Source: an uncultured Clostridia bacterium
GTDB taxonomy: Bacteria > Bacillota > Clostridia > UBA1381
Assembly: GCA_959602045.1 (NCBI GenBank)
Contig: CAUGRT010000027.1
Coordinates: forward strand, 1 to 39,118
DNA length: 39,118 nt
Direction: 5' to 3'
In this document: in pieces, positions 9,990-15,118 of the stretch
Position numbering within the stretch: the first letter of the stretch is position 1
Layout of the letters: each line of letters begins with the position of its first letter
The notes under the pieces: generated by a model
The model's input: only the letters and a program-made list of their open reading frames with translations
Told to the model about the DNA's origin: nothing
The model's database searches: none
Program-made: the position numbers and the translations under genes

Positions 9990-10022
9990 AAAAGAGTACG
10001 GTTTTACCGTACTCTTTTTTTG
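9990..10022 (+). terminator. Intrinsic terminator of the SLH protein gene
   Basis: AAAGAGTACGGT pairs with ACCGTACTCTTT across a 2 nt loop and is followed by a T run; it lies 18 bp after the stop codon. An A run on the other side means it could work both ways. Confidence 0.9.
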
Positions 10023-10297
10023 TCGTAGCAGAAAATAATTAACGAGGTTCAAACTCTAAAAACAAATGACATTCTGTGCTTATGCCGCTGGATAATTCGA
10101 ATGAATACTTTAGGGTAATATACTGCTTTATTCGGGCAGAAAACATGATTCTATCCGCTGTTCAATAGGATGAGGGGAAAATATAAGCCCTTGGCTTTGT
10201 CATTCATGGGTACGTAGAGAAGGCTGAATAAATGAAGTTTAATCGTGGGGAAATGCGCAAATTTCTGCTGTGGAGAAATAAATTTTATTTCATAAAC
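10023..10297. other. Gene-free stretch between SLH gene and integrated element
   Basis: I see no convincing ORF, repeat or RNA fold here. It is probably the original chromosomal sequence downstream of the tRNA-Thr gene. Confidence 0.5.
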
Positions 10298-10326
10298 AAA
10301 AAAACCGCTTAAATAAGCGGTTTTTT
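10298..10326 (-). terminator. Displaced original terminator of tRNA-Thr
   Basis: AAAACCGCTTA/TAAGCGGTTTT forms a hairpin with A and T runs on its two sides. It directly abuts the tRNA 3'-end copy in attL, so before integration it would have ended the tRNA-Thr transcript. Confidence 0.7.
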
Positions 10327-10373
10327 ATGGAGCTAACGAGCGGAGTCGAACCGCCGACCTCTTCATTACCAAT
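10327..10373 (-). repeat. attL: 47 bp copy of the tRNA-Thr 3' end
   Basis: The 47 bp are identical to 19356-19402 and cover CCA, the acceptor 3' strand, the T arm, the variable loop and the 3' half of the anticodon stem-loop. After 10373 the sequences diverge (TCTATT here, GAAGTG in the tRNA). This is the crossover duplication left by a tRNA-targeting tyrosine recombinase. Confidence 0.93.
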
Positions 10374-10490
10374 TCTATTTTGGATGTTTCACGGCATTTC
10401 ACGATATGTCACAAAACCGCATAACTAAGCCATTTTTTGAGGTTTATTTTTCTTCCCTTTTCTTCTCTTTTTCTTATTTTTCATCAAAAT

Positions 10491-10521
10491 AAAGACCAAA
10501 TAAAGACCAAGAAAAGACCAA
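10491..10521 (+). repeat. Left candidate integrase arm sites
   Basis: AAAGACCAA occurs three times, starting at 10491, 10502 and 10513, exactly 11 bp apart. The same word occurs twice with the same 11 bp step near attR. Terminal phased repeats are what tyrosine integrases bind with their N-terminal arm domain. Confidence 0.7.
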
Positions 10522-10603
10522 AATTTTAGATGGATATGGTATATGGGGCAACAAATTAGTACCCCATATAATTATATAATTTTATGCGTGTTGAAAGTAC
10601 AGT

Positions 10604-10864
10604 TTATAATAGTTCACATTCCGCCGCAAGCTTTAGCGCACATTTGAATCCTTGACGAAATCCGAAATCTTCCATTGCAGTCAATGCACCGGTTAAAATA
10701 TTGTCGAGCCTATCACCCGTTTCAAAATCTTTTTCAAATGCCGGAGTTACAAAAGTGTCCTGCGCTGTTTGTATATCTGTTTGGTGAAATATATCAACAG
10801 AGTTTTTTGCGTATTCCTGTGTTTCTCTATACCTATCCAATAAAATTTCAATAATATTTTCCAT
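10604..10864 (-). CDS. Small acidic protein of unknown function
   Basis: The 86-residue product is mostly helical, has no membrane segment, and ends with GFRQGFKCALKLAAECELL. That ending is reminiscent of the small mobile-element family DUF6809, but I hold this loosely. I chose the ATG at 10864 because AAAGGAAG lies 9-10 nt upstream; the frame runs seven codons further to a TTG without a ribosome site. It is the leftmost gene of the element, directed toward attL, with no partner in the same transcript. Confidence 0.65.
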   Translation of the reverse strand: MENIIEILLDRYRETQEYAKNSVDIFHQTDIQTAQDTFVTPAFEKDFETGDRLDNILTGALTAMEDFGFRQGFKCALKLAAECELL

Positions 10865-10892
10865 GATTAAAATACTTCCTTTCAATTTTTAC

Positions 10893-10997
10893 TTGACACT
10901 GCCGCCAAGCGGTGTTATAATATCTATGTTTTGAAGTTTGCCGCACACGGCGGCGGTAAGTCTTGTATAAGTTTGCGGCTTATACAAGGCTTTTTTC
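10893..10997 (+). ncRNA. Candidate ~70 nt small RNA with own promoter and terminator
   Basis: A near-perfect promoter, TTGACA (10893-10898), 17 bp, TATAAT (10916-10921), is followed within about 70 nt by a 10 bp terminator hairpin, CTTGTATAAG/CTTATACAAG (10962-10988), and a T run. No useful ORF lies between. The RNA has an extra hairpin GCCG-CACA-CGGC (10940-10951) and a repeated GTTTGC(C/G)GC word. The promoter spacer holds a CCGC-CAA-GCGG dyad (10902-10912) that could be an operator. Target unknown. Confidence 0.6.
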
Positions 10998-11034
10998 TTT
11001 TATGCTATCTGTAGGCTGATAACTGCCCCGTAGT

Positions 11035-11442
11035 TCATATAATCGGCATATCGCCCTCTGACTTCTTTAAATGCCGCTTTAAGCTCCATACCCTTATCCA
11101 TGATACTTGCACTACATAAGCAAGATTACGCGGTATATAGCCCAAATCGTAAGCCACAGAGTCTTTTACACTTACAAACACCTTAACGGCGTTATTATCA
11201 TATAAATTTGCCCGTTCTCTTACAAGCTTTACAGTGACATCCTCCGGATTGTACCGTGTGGCTATGTGATGTAAAGCAAGCTGTCTGCTGCCCTTGGTAA
11301 CGCCCGAAACCTTTGTGTGAATCATATTACCCTTGACAAGTTCCCACGCCCTTTTAAATGCCTGTGAGAGCGTAAGCCCCATTTTCTTTAATCTGTTCGC
11401 CATTGTTGCAACTTTTTTTCTTATAATTGTAATCGCTTTCAT
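11035..11442 (-). CDS. HIRAN domain protein
   Basis: The 135-residue protein has a basic N-terminal 35 residues followed by a HIRAN domain. The pattern KVSGVTKGSRQLALHH, then VTVKLVREANLYDNNAV-like spacing, then LGYIPRNLA matches the fold found at the N-terminus of HLTF/Rad5 and as stand-alone proteins on phages and mobile elements, where it binds DNA 3' ends or damaged DNA. No helicase or nuclease domain is attached. The start has AAAGGAG upstream. Its promoter (TTTCAA/ATTATA read on the plus strand, 11495-11523) has an operator-like repeat inside the spacer, shared with the toxin 1 promoter. Confidence 0.8.
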   Translation of the reverse strand: MKAITIIRKKVATMANRLKKMGLTLSQAFKRAWELVKGNMIHTKVSGVTKGSRQLALHHIATRYNPEDVTVKLVRERANLYDNNAVKVFVSVKDSVAYDLGYIPRNLAYVVQVSWIRVWSLKRHLKKSEGDMPII

Positions 11443-11494
11443 TTTGATTTGCTCCTTTCGTTCGTCAAACTGTTTTAACCTTGACTATGGTTAT

Positions 11495-11600
11495 ATTATA
11501 CTACTTACGTCAGTATATTTCAATAGGAAATATTCACAAATATATACTGACGTAATTATGCATTTTGTATATTGACGTCAGTACTTGCATATGCTATAAT
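11495..11600. promoter_or_regulatory. Divergent promoters with a thrice-repeated operator-like motif
   Basis: The minus promoter (HIRAN gene) is TTGAAA (11518-11523), 17 bp, TATAAT (11495-11500). The plus promoter (toxin 1) is TTGACG (11572-11577), 17 bp, TATAAT (11595-11600). TACGTCAGTATAT (11506-11518) sits in the first spacer, its exact inverse ATATACTGACGTA lies at 11542-11554, and ACGTCAGTA (11575-11583) overlaps the toxin -35 and spacer. One repressor could cover both promoters. Confidence 0.7.
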
Positions 11601-11691
11601 AAAAAATGGGTAATAGAGAAATCTATACAACCTTGATAGAATGGAGCGGCGGCGACTGTTCCGACACCTACCGAAAAGGGGGTGTTGCTTT

Positions 11692-11760
11692 ATGGAATAT
11701 ATAATTGAATTATTGATACTTATTACAGTATTAGAGATTATACGAAACATAAAAAAATAG
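11692..11760 (+). CDS. Type I toxin-like hydrophobic peptide 1
   Basis: The 22-residue peptide starts MEYIIELLI, continues with Ile/Leu/Val, and ends NIKK. It has the size and make-up of membrane-acting type I toxins. It has its own promoter (11572-11600) and a ~85 nt leader. The strong ribosome site AAGGGGG is partly paired in ACACC/GGTGT (11672-11695 region), which should limit translation. A convergent antisense RNA overlaps its 3' end. The promoter, leader, peptide and antisense gene are duplicated at 12120-12423. Function is inferred from layout. Confidence 0.75.
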   Translation: MEYIIELLILITVLEIIRNIKK

Positions 11761-11855
11761 TCGCCCATTCTGCCAAATGGACGACTATTTGCGTTAGATA
11801 ATTTCTAACACAAAATAAACAACTATTTGCGGAACGTCAAAACCGTTCCTTTACT
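11751..11855 (-). ncRNA. Antisense RNA of toxin 1 (candidate antitoxin)
   Basis: The minus-strand promoter is TTGACA (11885-11890), 17 bp, TATACT (11862-11867), predicted start near 11855. The RNA runs into a 13 bp hairpin, ATAGTCG.../...CGACTAT (11757-11788), followed on this strand by seven T. The hairpin is fully paired only in this RNA (a G-U pair here is a C-A mismatch in the toxin mRNA), so it is mainly the antisense terminator. The RNA is complementary to the toxin mRNA's 3' part and the last codons. Confidence 0.72.
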
Positions 11856-11901
11856 GTCTAAAGTATAACACATATAAATTAAATTGTCAAGGGGGATTTT
11901 T

Positions 11902-12093
11902 ATGTCAATTAGTGAGTCACAACGAAAGGCAGTAGCTAAATATAACGCAAAATCATATGACAGAATAGAATTAAAGGTTTTAAAAGGTGAGAAAGACAAA
12001 ATCCGAGAACATGCCACCCAACAAGGCGAAAGTATAAACGGTTTTGTTAATCGTGCAATACGGGAAACCATGGTTAGAGATATACAAAACTAA
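11902..12093 (+). CDS. Ribbon-helix-helix (Arc-like) DNA-binding protein
   Basis: The 63-residue protein has the Arc/MetJ-type pattern: a short strand (DRIELKVLKG), helix A (EKDKIREHATQQG), then helix B (ESINGFVNRAIRETM). The opening SISESQRKAVAKYNAKSYD is common in small RHH proteins of clostridial mobile elements. I chose the ATG at 11902, with AAGGGGGA just upstream. It lies between toxin loci 1 and 2 and could be the repressor that reads the TACGTCAGTA-type operators at 11506-11583; this is only a guess from position. Confidence 0.8.
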   Translation: MSISESQRKAVAKYNAKSYDRIELKVLKGEKDKIREHATQQGESINGFVNRAIRETMVRDIQN

Positions 12094-12226
12094 TACCGAC
12101 AGAGTATAGCAATTCATAATTGACACGGATATTAAAACATGTTATAATAAAAAGGGTAATAGAGAAAATCTATATGACCTTGATAGACTGGAACAGTAGG
12201 CGGCTGATTTCGGAGAGGAAATAGTC

Positions 12227-12289
12227 ATGAGCGAAAATACATTGGTATTGATTGTAATTTTGCTTATGTTGTGGATAATAAAGAAATAA
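12227..12289 (+). CDS. Type I toxin-like hydrophobic peptide 2
   Basis: The 20-residue peptide starts MSENTLVLIVILL and ends LWIIKK. It is a paralogue of peptide 1, with the same leader (TAATAGAGAAA...CTTGATAGA) and its own promoter TTGACA (12120-12125), 17 bp, TATAAT (12143-12148). The ribosome site GGAGAGG lies in the loop of an ATTTC/GAAAT hairpin. A convergent antisense RNA with a nearly identical promoter follows. Confidence 0.75.
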   Translation: MSENTLVLIVILLMLWIIKK

Positions 12290-12388
12290 CCGCCCTACGG
12301 GAATAGGACGGCTATTTGGGTAGAAAAAGATTTCTACAAATAACTTGTAAATTCTTGTTAGAAACAGCTGTTTTGCTGTTCCTTTGCT
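12283..12388 (-). ncRNA. Antisense RNA of toxin 2 (candidate antitoxin)
   Basis: The promoter TTGACA (12418-12423), 17 bp, TATACT (12395-12400) is nearly the same as that of antisense RNA 1. The RNA ends at a hairpin (12284-12317) fully paired only on this strand through G-U pairs and followed by a T-rich stretch. It also contains hairpin GTAGAAA/TTTCTAC (12320-12337), matching GTTAGA/TCTAAC at the same place in locus 1. Confidence 0.72.
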
Positions 12389-12423
12389 ATCTAAAGTATA
12401 ACACATATAAATTGAATTGTCAA

Positions 12424-12679
12424 GTAGAAAATGGGCTGATAAAGTGCCAACAATTTGTATATTTAGAGTGATAAAAGTATATATTAACCGGAGAAAACAT
12501 CAACCGCCACGCTGTCCCAAACTCAGTAACAATTCGTTATTGAGTTCCAAACTCGATAGTGATTTGCTACTGAGTTTAATATGTTGATAGCGTACCTGTG
12601 TAAGCGATGTTTTGTCAGCAGATGTGATGACTAATCGTATTGATGAAAAGGACGCCCCAATTTAGGGCGTCAAAAGTGC
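12424..12679. repeat. Gene-free stretch with two tandem hairpins
   Basis: No ORF is convincing. Two adjacent imperfect hairpins start 30 bp apart: AACTCA/TGAGTT at 12520-12546 and AACTC/GAGTT at 12550-12576, both preceded by CCA. A further hairpin, GACGCCC/GGGCGTC (12651-12671), is followed by CTTTTC on the minus strand and could be a weak terminator. These could be iterons, operators or an RNA fold; I cannot decide. Confidence 0.5.
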
Positions 12680-12714
12680 TTTACAAATCAGATTAATTGT
12701 GTTATAATATAAAT

Positions 12715-12828
12715 GAATCGGTATTTTGAAGTAGAGAATGTGCTGCTACACACCGTAGAGGTCAAAAGAAATGTGGGAAAGGGCACACCCACCAAGATAC
12801 CAACAAAGGGATTGACTGCTTCCCTTTG
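12715..12828 (+). ncRNA. Structured RNA, copy 1 (kissing-loop RNA)
   Basis: The promoter is TTTACA (12680-12685), 17 bp, TATAAT (12703-12708). The closing stem GGTATTTTG (12720-12728) pairs with CAAGATACC (12793-12801). Hairpin A is GTAG/CTAC (12731-12749), hairpin B GTGGG/CCCAC (12773-12792), and loop A TGTGC (12739-12743) is complementary to loop B GCACA (12783-12787). The tail CAACAA plus AAAGGGA/TCCCTTT (12805-12827) corresponds to the terminator of copy 2 but lacks a good T run and runs into the next gene fragment. Every stem is kept in copy 2 by paired changes. No known RNA family is recognised. Confidence 0.7.
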
Positions 12829-13362
12829 AATGTGCATTTGGACGATAAACTAGAGTTAATCGAGGCGGAATTGGGTTTGACGGGGTTTTCGGTAGTCGTT
12901 AAGCTTTTCCAAAGGATTTACGGAGGGCAAGGTTACTACTGCGAATGGACAAACGACGTGGCATTGTTGTTCAGCAAAAATATAGGGCTGGGTTGCAATG
13001 TTGTGTCCGAAATAGTGAGCGCCGCGGTTAAAAGAGGGATCTTCGATCAAGACATTTATGAGAAGTATCAGGTATTGACATCAAGAGGAATACAGAAACG
13101 ATACTTTGAGGCAGTCAGCCGCCGTGTAAATGTTGAGGTCAAAAAAGCTTACCTCTTGTTTCCGGTCGCCCCAAAATATAAAAATGTATGCATTTTAGAC
13201 GAAAATGTATACATTTCTCAAAAAAATGCATACAGAAACGGACAAAGTAAAGTAAAGGAAAGTAGAGTAGAGGAAAGTAGTATAGCCGTTGTTGATGAAA
13301 ATCTGAAAGAGGTCATTTCGATGTACGAAAACGGGAGCAAGGCACTTTACAAATCGGAATAA
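12805..13362 (+). pseudogene. Truncated Lin1244/Lin1753-type (DUF4373) replication protein
   Basis: The reading frame matches the N-terminal domain found in phage and plasmid replication-initiation proteins: KGIDCFPLNVHLDDKLELIE, then FQRIYGGQGYYCEW and LTSRGIQKRYFEA. It has lost both ends. The family's first codons would need one extra base in the AAAGGG run at 12805-12810 to join an upstream GTG (12773); otherwise only a TTG at 12826 is available. At the 3' end it stops abruptly inside the promoter of structured RNA 2, after the start of the usual DnaD-like tail (VISMYENGS). The ~185 residues compare with ~250-300 in intact relatives. It is wedged between the two RNA copies. Confidence 0.65.
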
Positions 13363-13380
13363 TTGTGCTATAATATAAAT

Positions 13381-13521
13381 ACAATAGAAAAAGCGTTTGA
13401 GGTGGAGGAATACGTCCGCGTCCACACGCCGATGGTTTGACAAGGGGAAACCCTGAGAGATGCAGGAGAATCGGACGCCTGCCAAACGCCAACAAGGGGA
13501 TTGCATATGCAGTCCCTTTTC
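13381..13521 (+). ncRNA. Structured RNA, copy 2 (kissing-loop RNA)
   Basis: The promoter TTTACA (13346-13351), 17 bp, TATAAT (13369-13374) is almost the same as in copy 1. The closing stem is GCGTTTG (13393-13399) with CAAACGC (13483-13489). Hairpin A is GTGGA/TCCAC (13402-13425), hairpin B GCAGG/CCTGC (13462-13482), and loop A CGTCCG (13413-13418) is fully complementary to loop B CGGACG (13472-13477). An extra hairpin AGGG-GAAA-CCCT lies in between. It ends in AAGGG...CCCTTTTC (13495-13521), a terminator-like hairpin. A TGA in the one frame resembling copy 1 argues against a coding role. Confidence 0.75.
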
Positions 13522-13627
13522 TGTTGGGATTTTTACGTTGACAAAATGCGACAAGCTATGGTATAATGCTCTCATGACAAGAGGATAGACGGTTATTCAA
13601 CACCTTAGTTAGAATGGAGGTGTTGAT

Positions 13628-13690
13628 ATGGCAGATGTGCAAATAACATTGATTTTATTGTTATTGATTATCATTTACATAAAAAAATAA
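13628..13690 (+). CDS. Type I toxin-like hydrophobic peptide 3
   Basis: The 20-residue peptide starts MADVQITLILLLL and ends YIKK. The promoter is TTGACA (13538-13543), 18 bp, TATAAT (13562-13567). The ribosome site GGAGGTG is held in a perfect 7 bp stem, CAACACC/GGTGTTG (13598-13625). The leader (GACAAGAGG at 13576, CGGTTATTC at 13590) is complementary to the far 3' end (GAATAACCG at 13752, CCTCTTGTC at 13769), so a long transcript can close on itself. A convergent antisense RNA overlaps the 3' part. It is more diverged than peptides 1 and 2. Confidence 0.78.
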   Translation: MADVQITLILLLLIIIYIKK

Positions 13691-13774
13691 CCGCCTATCA
13701 CTGCAATTGATAAGCGGTTTTGCCTTGTGGCATAAAAAATATTAATTCAGCGAATAACCGTTGTTATTCCTCTT
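13681..13774 (-). ncRNA. Antisense RNA of toxin 3 (candidate antitoxin)
   Basis: The minus promoter is TTGACA (13804-13809), 17 bp, TAGAAT (13781-13786). The RNA ends at hairpin AACCGCTTATCA/TGATAGGCGGTT (13689-13719) followed by ATTTTTTT. Its first ~23 nt nearly copy the toxin mRNA 5' leader, because the leader and 3' end are inverted repeats. Confidence 0.75.
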
Positions 13775-13815
13775 GTCACCATTCTATCATAAACCCGAAT
13801 CAATGTCAACTCAAA

Positions 13816-13845
13816 ACACGAATTTTCTTCGTGTATTTTTTTTTA
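13816..13845 (+). terminator. Intrinsic terminator beyond toxin locus 3
   Basis: ACACGAA-TTTTC-TTCGTGT is followed by ATTTTTTTTT. It is well placed to end a long toxin 3 mRNA (about 270 nt) that includes the 3' complement of its leader. Nothing else plus-directed lies upstream. Confidence 0.85.
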
Positions 13846-13905
13846 TTTTATCGTTAAATTCGCTTTGTATTTGGAATATGGGCGTATAAGAGGTTTAAAA
13901 CGCCT

Positions 13906-14127
13906 TTAAAGACGTTTTTGCAGAAAATCATATACTGCACTAAAATGAAGATTTGAAAGCTTACAACGGCAAAATAACGCGCGACAGCACCATTCAAACA
14001 TTGACATTATGACGGCGGCGGCAATCACATACTTTTTCCAATGAAATCCGGATATTACCCGGAGGAATAAAACAGCCGCCGCCAATACGCTTATTTTATC
14101 GCACTTAATGCAAAAAGGATGTAACAT
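13906..14127 (-). CDS. Small cysteine-rich membrane protein, unknown
   Basis: The 73-residue product has an N-terminal CIKC pair, one clear hydrophobic segment (residues about 10-24), a second around 33-45 and a CCRALFCRC cluster. AAAGGGTG lies about 8 nt before the ATG. It is 94 bp after the sigma factor gene on the same strand, so it may be the last gene of that operon. No family recognised; it may not be a real gene. Confidence 0.4.
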   Translation of the reverse strand: MLHPFCIKCDKISVLAAAVLFLRVISGFHWKKYVIAAAVIMSMFEWCCRALFCRCKLSNLHFSAVYDFLQKRL

Positions 14128-14221
14128 TCAGTTGCACCCTTTTATTTTTTATCTATGCCCGGAAAAATATTAACAATTGTAAACAGGTCGCTTTTGATGA
14201 GTCCCTGTTTTGGGGATTCGA

Positions 14222-15058
14222 TTAATAAAGTGAATCGCGGAATAATACGGCTTTTTCGGTGCTGCTCGTCCAAGTTCGATTAAATTCCTCAATCCCGGTA
14301 TGCGTGTAGAATTTTGTGTGATTGTCAATTAATTTCTTTGCAATACTGGGTTTTCTCATCAGCTTTAAAGCCGTTCTCAGCTTCTGCCGCACCCGTTCGG
14401 GCGAAATATTATATATTTTTCCTATCTTCGCATAACTTAAACCCTGCATAAAGCGCAAGTTTATTATTTCAGCCGATGGCGGCGGCAACTCGTTTACTGT
14501 TTTTCTGACAAAGGCTCTAAAATCATCGTTTTCAATATCCTCTTCAAAGTTAATTGAATTGTCTTGAATGGTATCGGAGAGTAAAATATCCTCTTCGCTA
14601 TCCACAGGCTCATAAAGGGATTTTACGGTGGTATTACGCCAAAGGATATAATTCAGCTTATCAACGGATAAGCCGCAGTATTGGGCTATTTCTGCCCTTG
14701 TGGGCGTTCGCTGCTTTATCTGCGTTAATTGGCTTATCTGCTTTTTGATTGTATTATATTCATCAAGTGCATGTATCGGCGTGTAGGTCAGCATGCCGCG
14801 CCATATGCTCCGTTTTATATACTTTTGGGCATAGGTGAGAAACTTATACCCTTTATCGCTGTCGAAACCGTCCACAGCCGCCGCCAAACCGAAATAGGCA
14901 TTTTGTTTGGCGTCCTCATAATCTTCCGGCTTGCTCCGGTAATCAATTCCGCATTGTGCTATGATTTTGCATATAAAGCGCAGATTTTGAATATATAGCT
15001 TTTCCATGTACTCATTATGCCCTTGCCGGATGAGTGCAACCATTTTTTCATTTGACAC
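14222..15058 (-). CDS. Sigma-70 family RNA polymerase sigma factor
   Basis: The 278-residue protein has region 2 at about 20-90 (NLRFICKIIAQ, then GFDSDKGYKFLTYAQKYIKR, the core-binding and -10-reading helices), region 3-like sequence at 105-145 (TPTRAEIAQYCGLSVDKL), and region 4 at 190-240 (LRFMQGLSYAKIGKIYNISPERVRQKL, the -35-reading HTH). Sigma factors of this kind are common in Clostridia mobile elements and probably switch on late or transfer genes. The start is GTG at 15058 with GGGAGG nine nt before it; that site lies inside a large dyad (15062-15103). Confidence 0.9.
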   Translation of the reverse strand: MSNEKMVALIRQGHNEYMEKLYIQNLRFICKIIAQCGIDYRSKPEDYEDAKQNAYFGLAAAVDGFDSDKGYKFLTYAQKYIKRSIWRGMLTYTPIHALDEYNTIKKQISQLTQIKQRTPTRAEIAQYCGLSVDKLNYILWRNTTVKSLYEPVDSEEDILLSDTIQDNSINFEEDIENDDFRAFVRKTVNELPPPSAEIINLRFMQGLSYAKIGKIYNISPERVRQKLRTALKLMRKPSIAKKLIDNHTKFYTHTGIEEFNRTWTSSTEKAVLFRDSLY

Positions 15059-15061
15059 TTG

Positions 15062-15103
15062 CTTGAACCTCCCGAATATGTTATAATATATCCGGGATTC
15101 AAG
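15062..15103 (-). promoter_or_regulatory. Dyad over the sigma gene ribosome site
   Basis: On the minus strand CTTGAA-TCCCG-ATAT pairs with ATAT-TCGGGA-GG-TTCAAG across an AT-rich loop. The 3' arm contains the GGGAGG ribosome site (15068-15073). It can act as an RNA hairpin hiding the site or as a protein operator. The dnaC-like gene ends 16 bp upstream. Confidence 0.65.
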
Positions 15104-15118
15104 TATATGCCGAAGAAC

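Noticed and set aside
10491..10521. Three short AAAGACCAA repeats as a CRISPR remnant
   Set aside because: There are no spacers and no cas genes, and the 11 bp period with a matching set at the other end fits integrase arm sites.
11884..11901. An upstream start for the RHH protein
   Set aside because: It would overlap the antisense promoter -35, and the AAGGGGGA site is correctly placed only for the ATG at 11902.
12715..12829. A 38-codon ORF starting ATG AAT CGG across structured RNA 1, with a similar frame (FEVE..HT) in RNA 2
   Set aside because: Copy 2 lacks an ATG at the matching place and has an in-frame TGA, while the nucleotide differences keep stems and loop pairing. An RNA explains the similarity better than a peptide.
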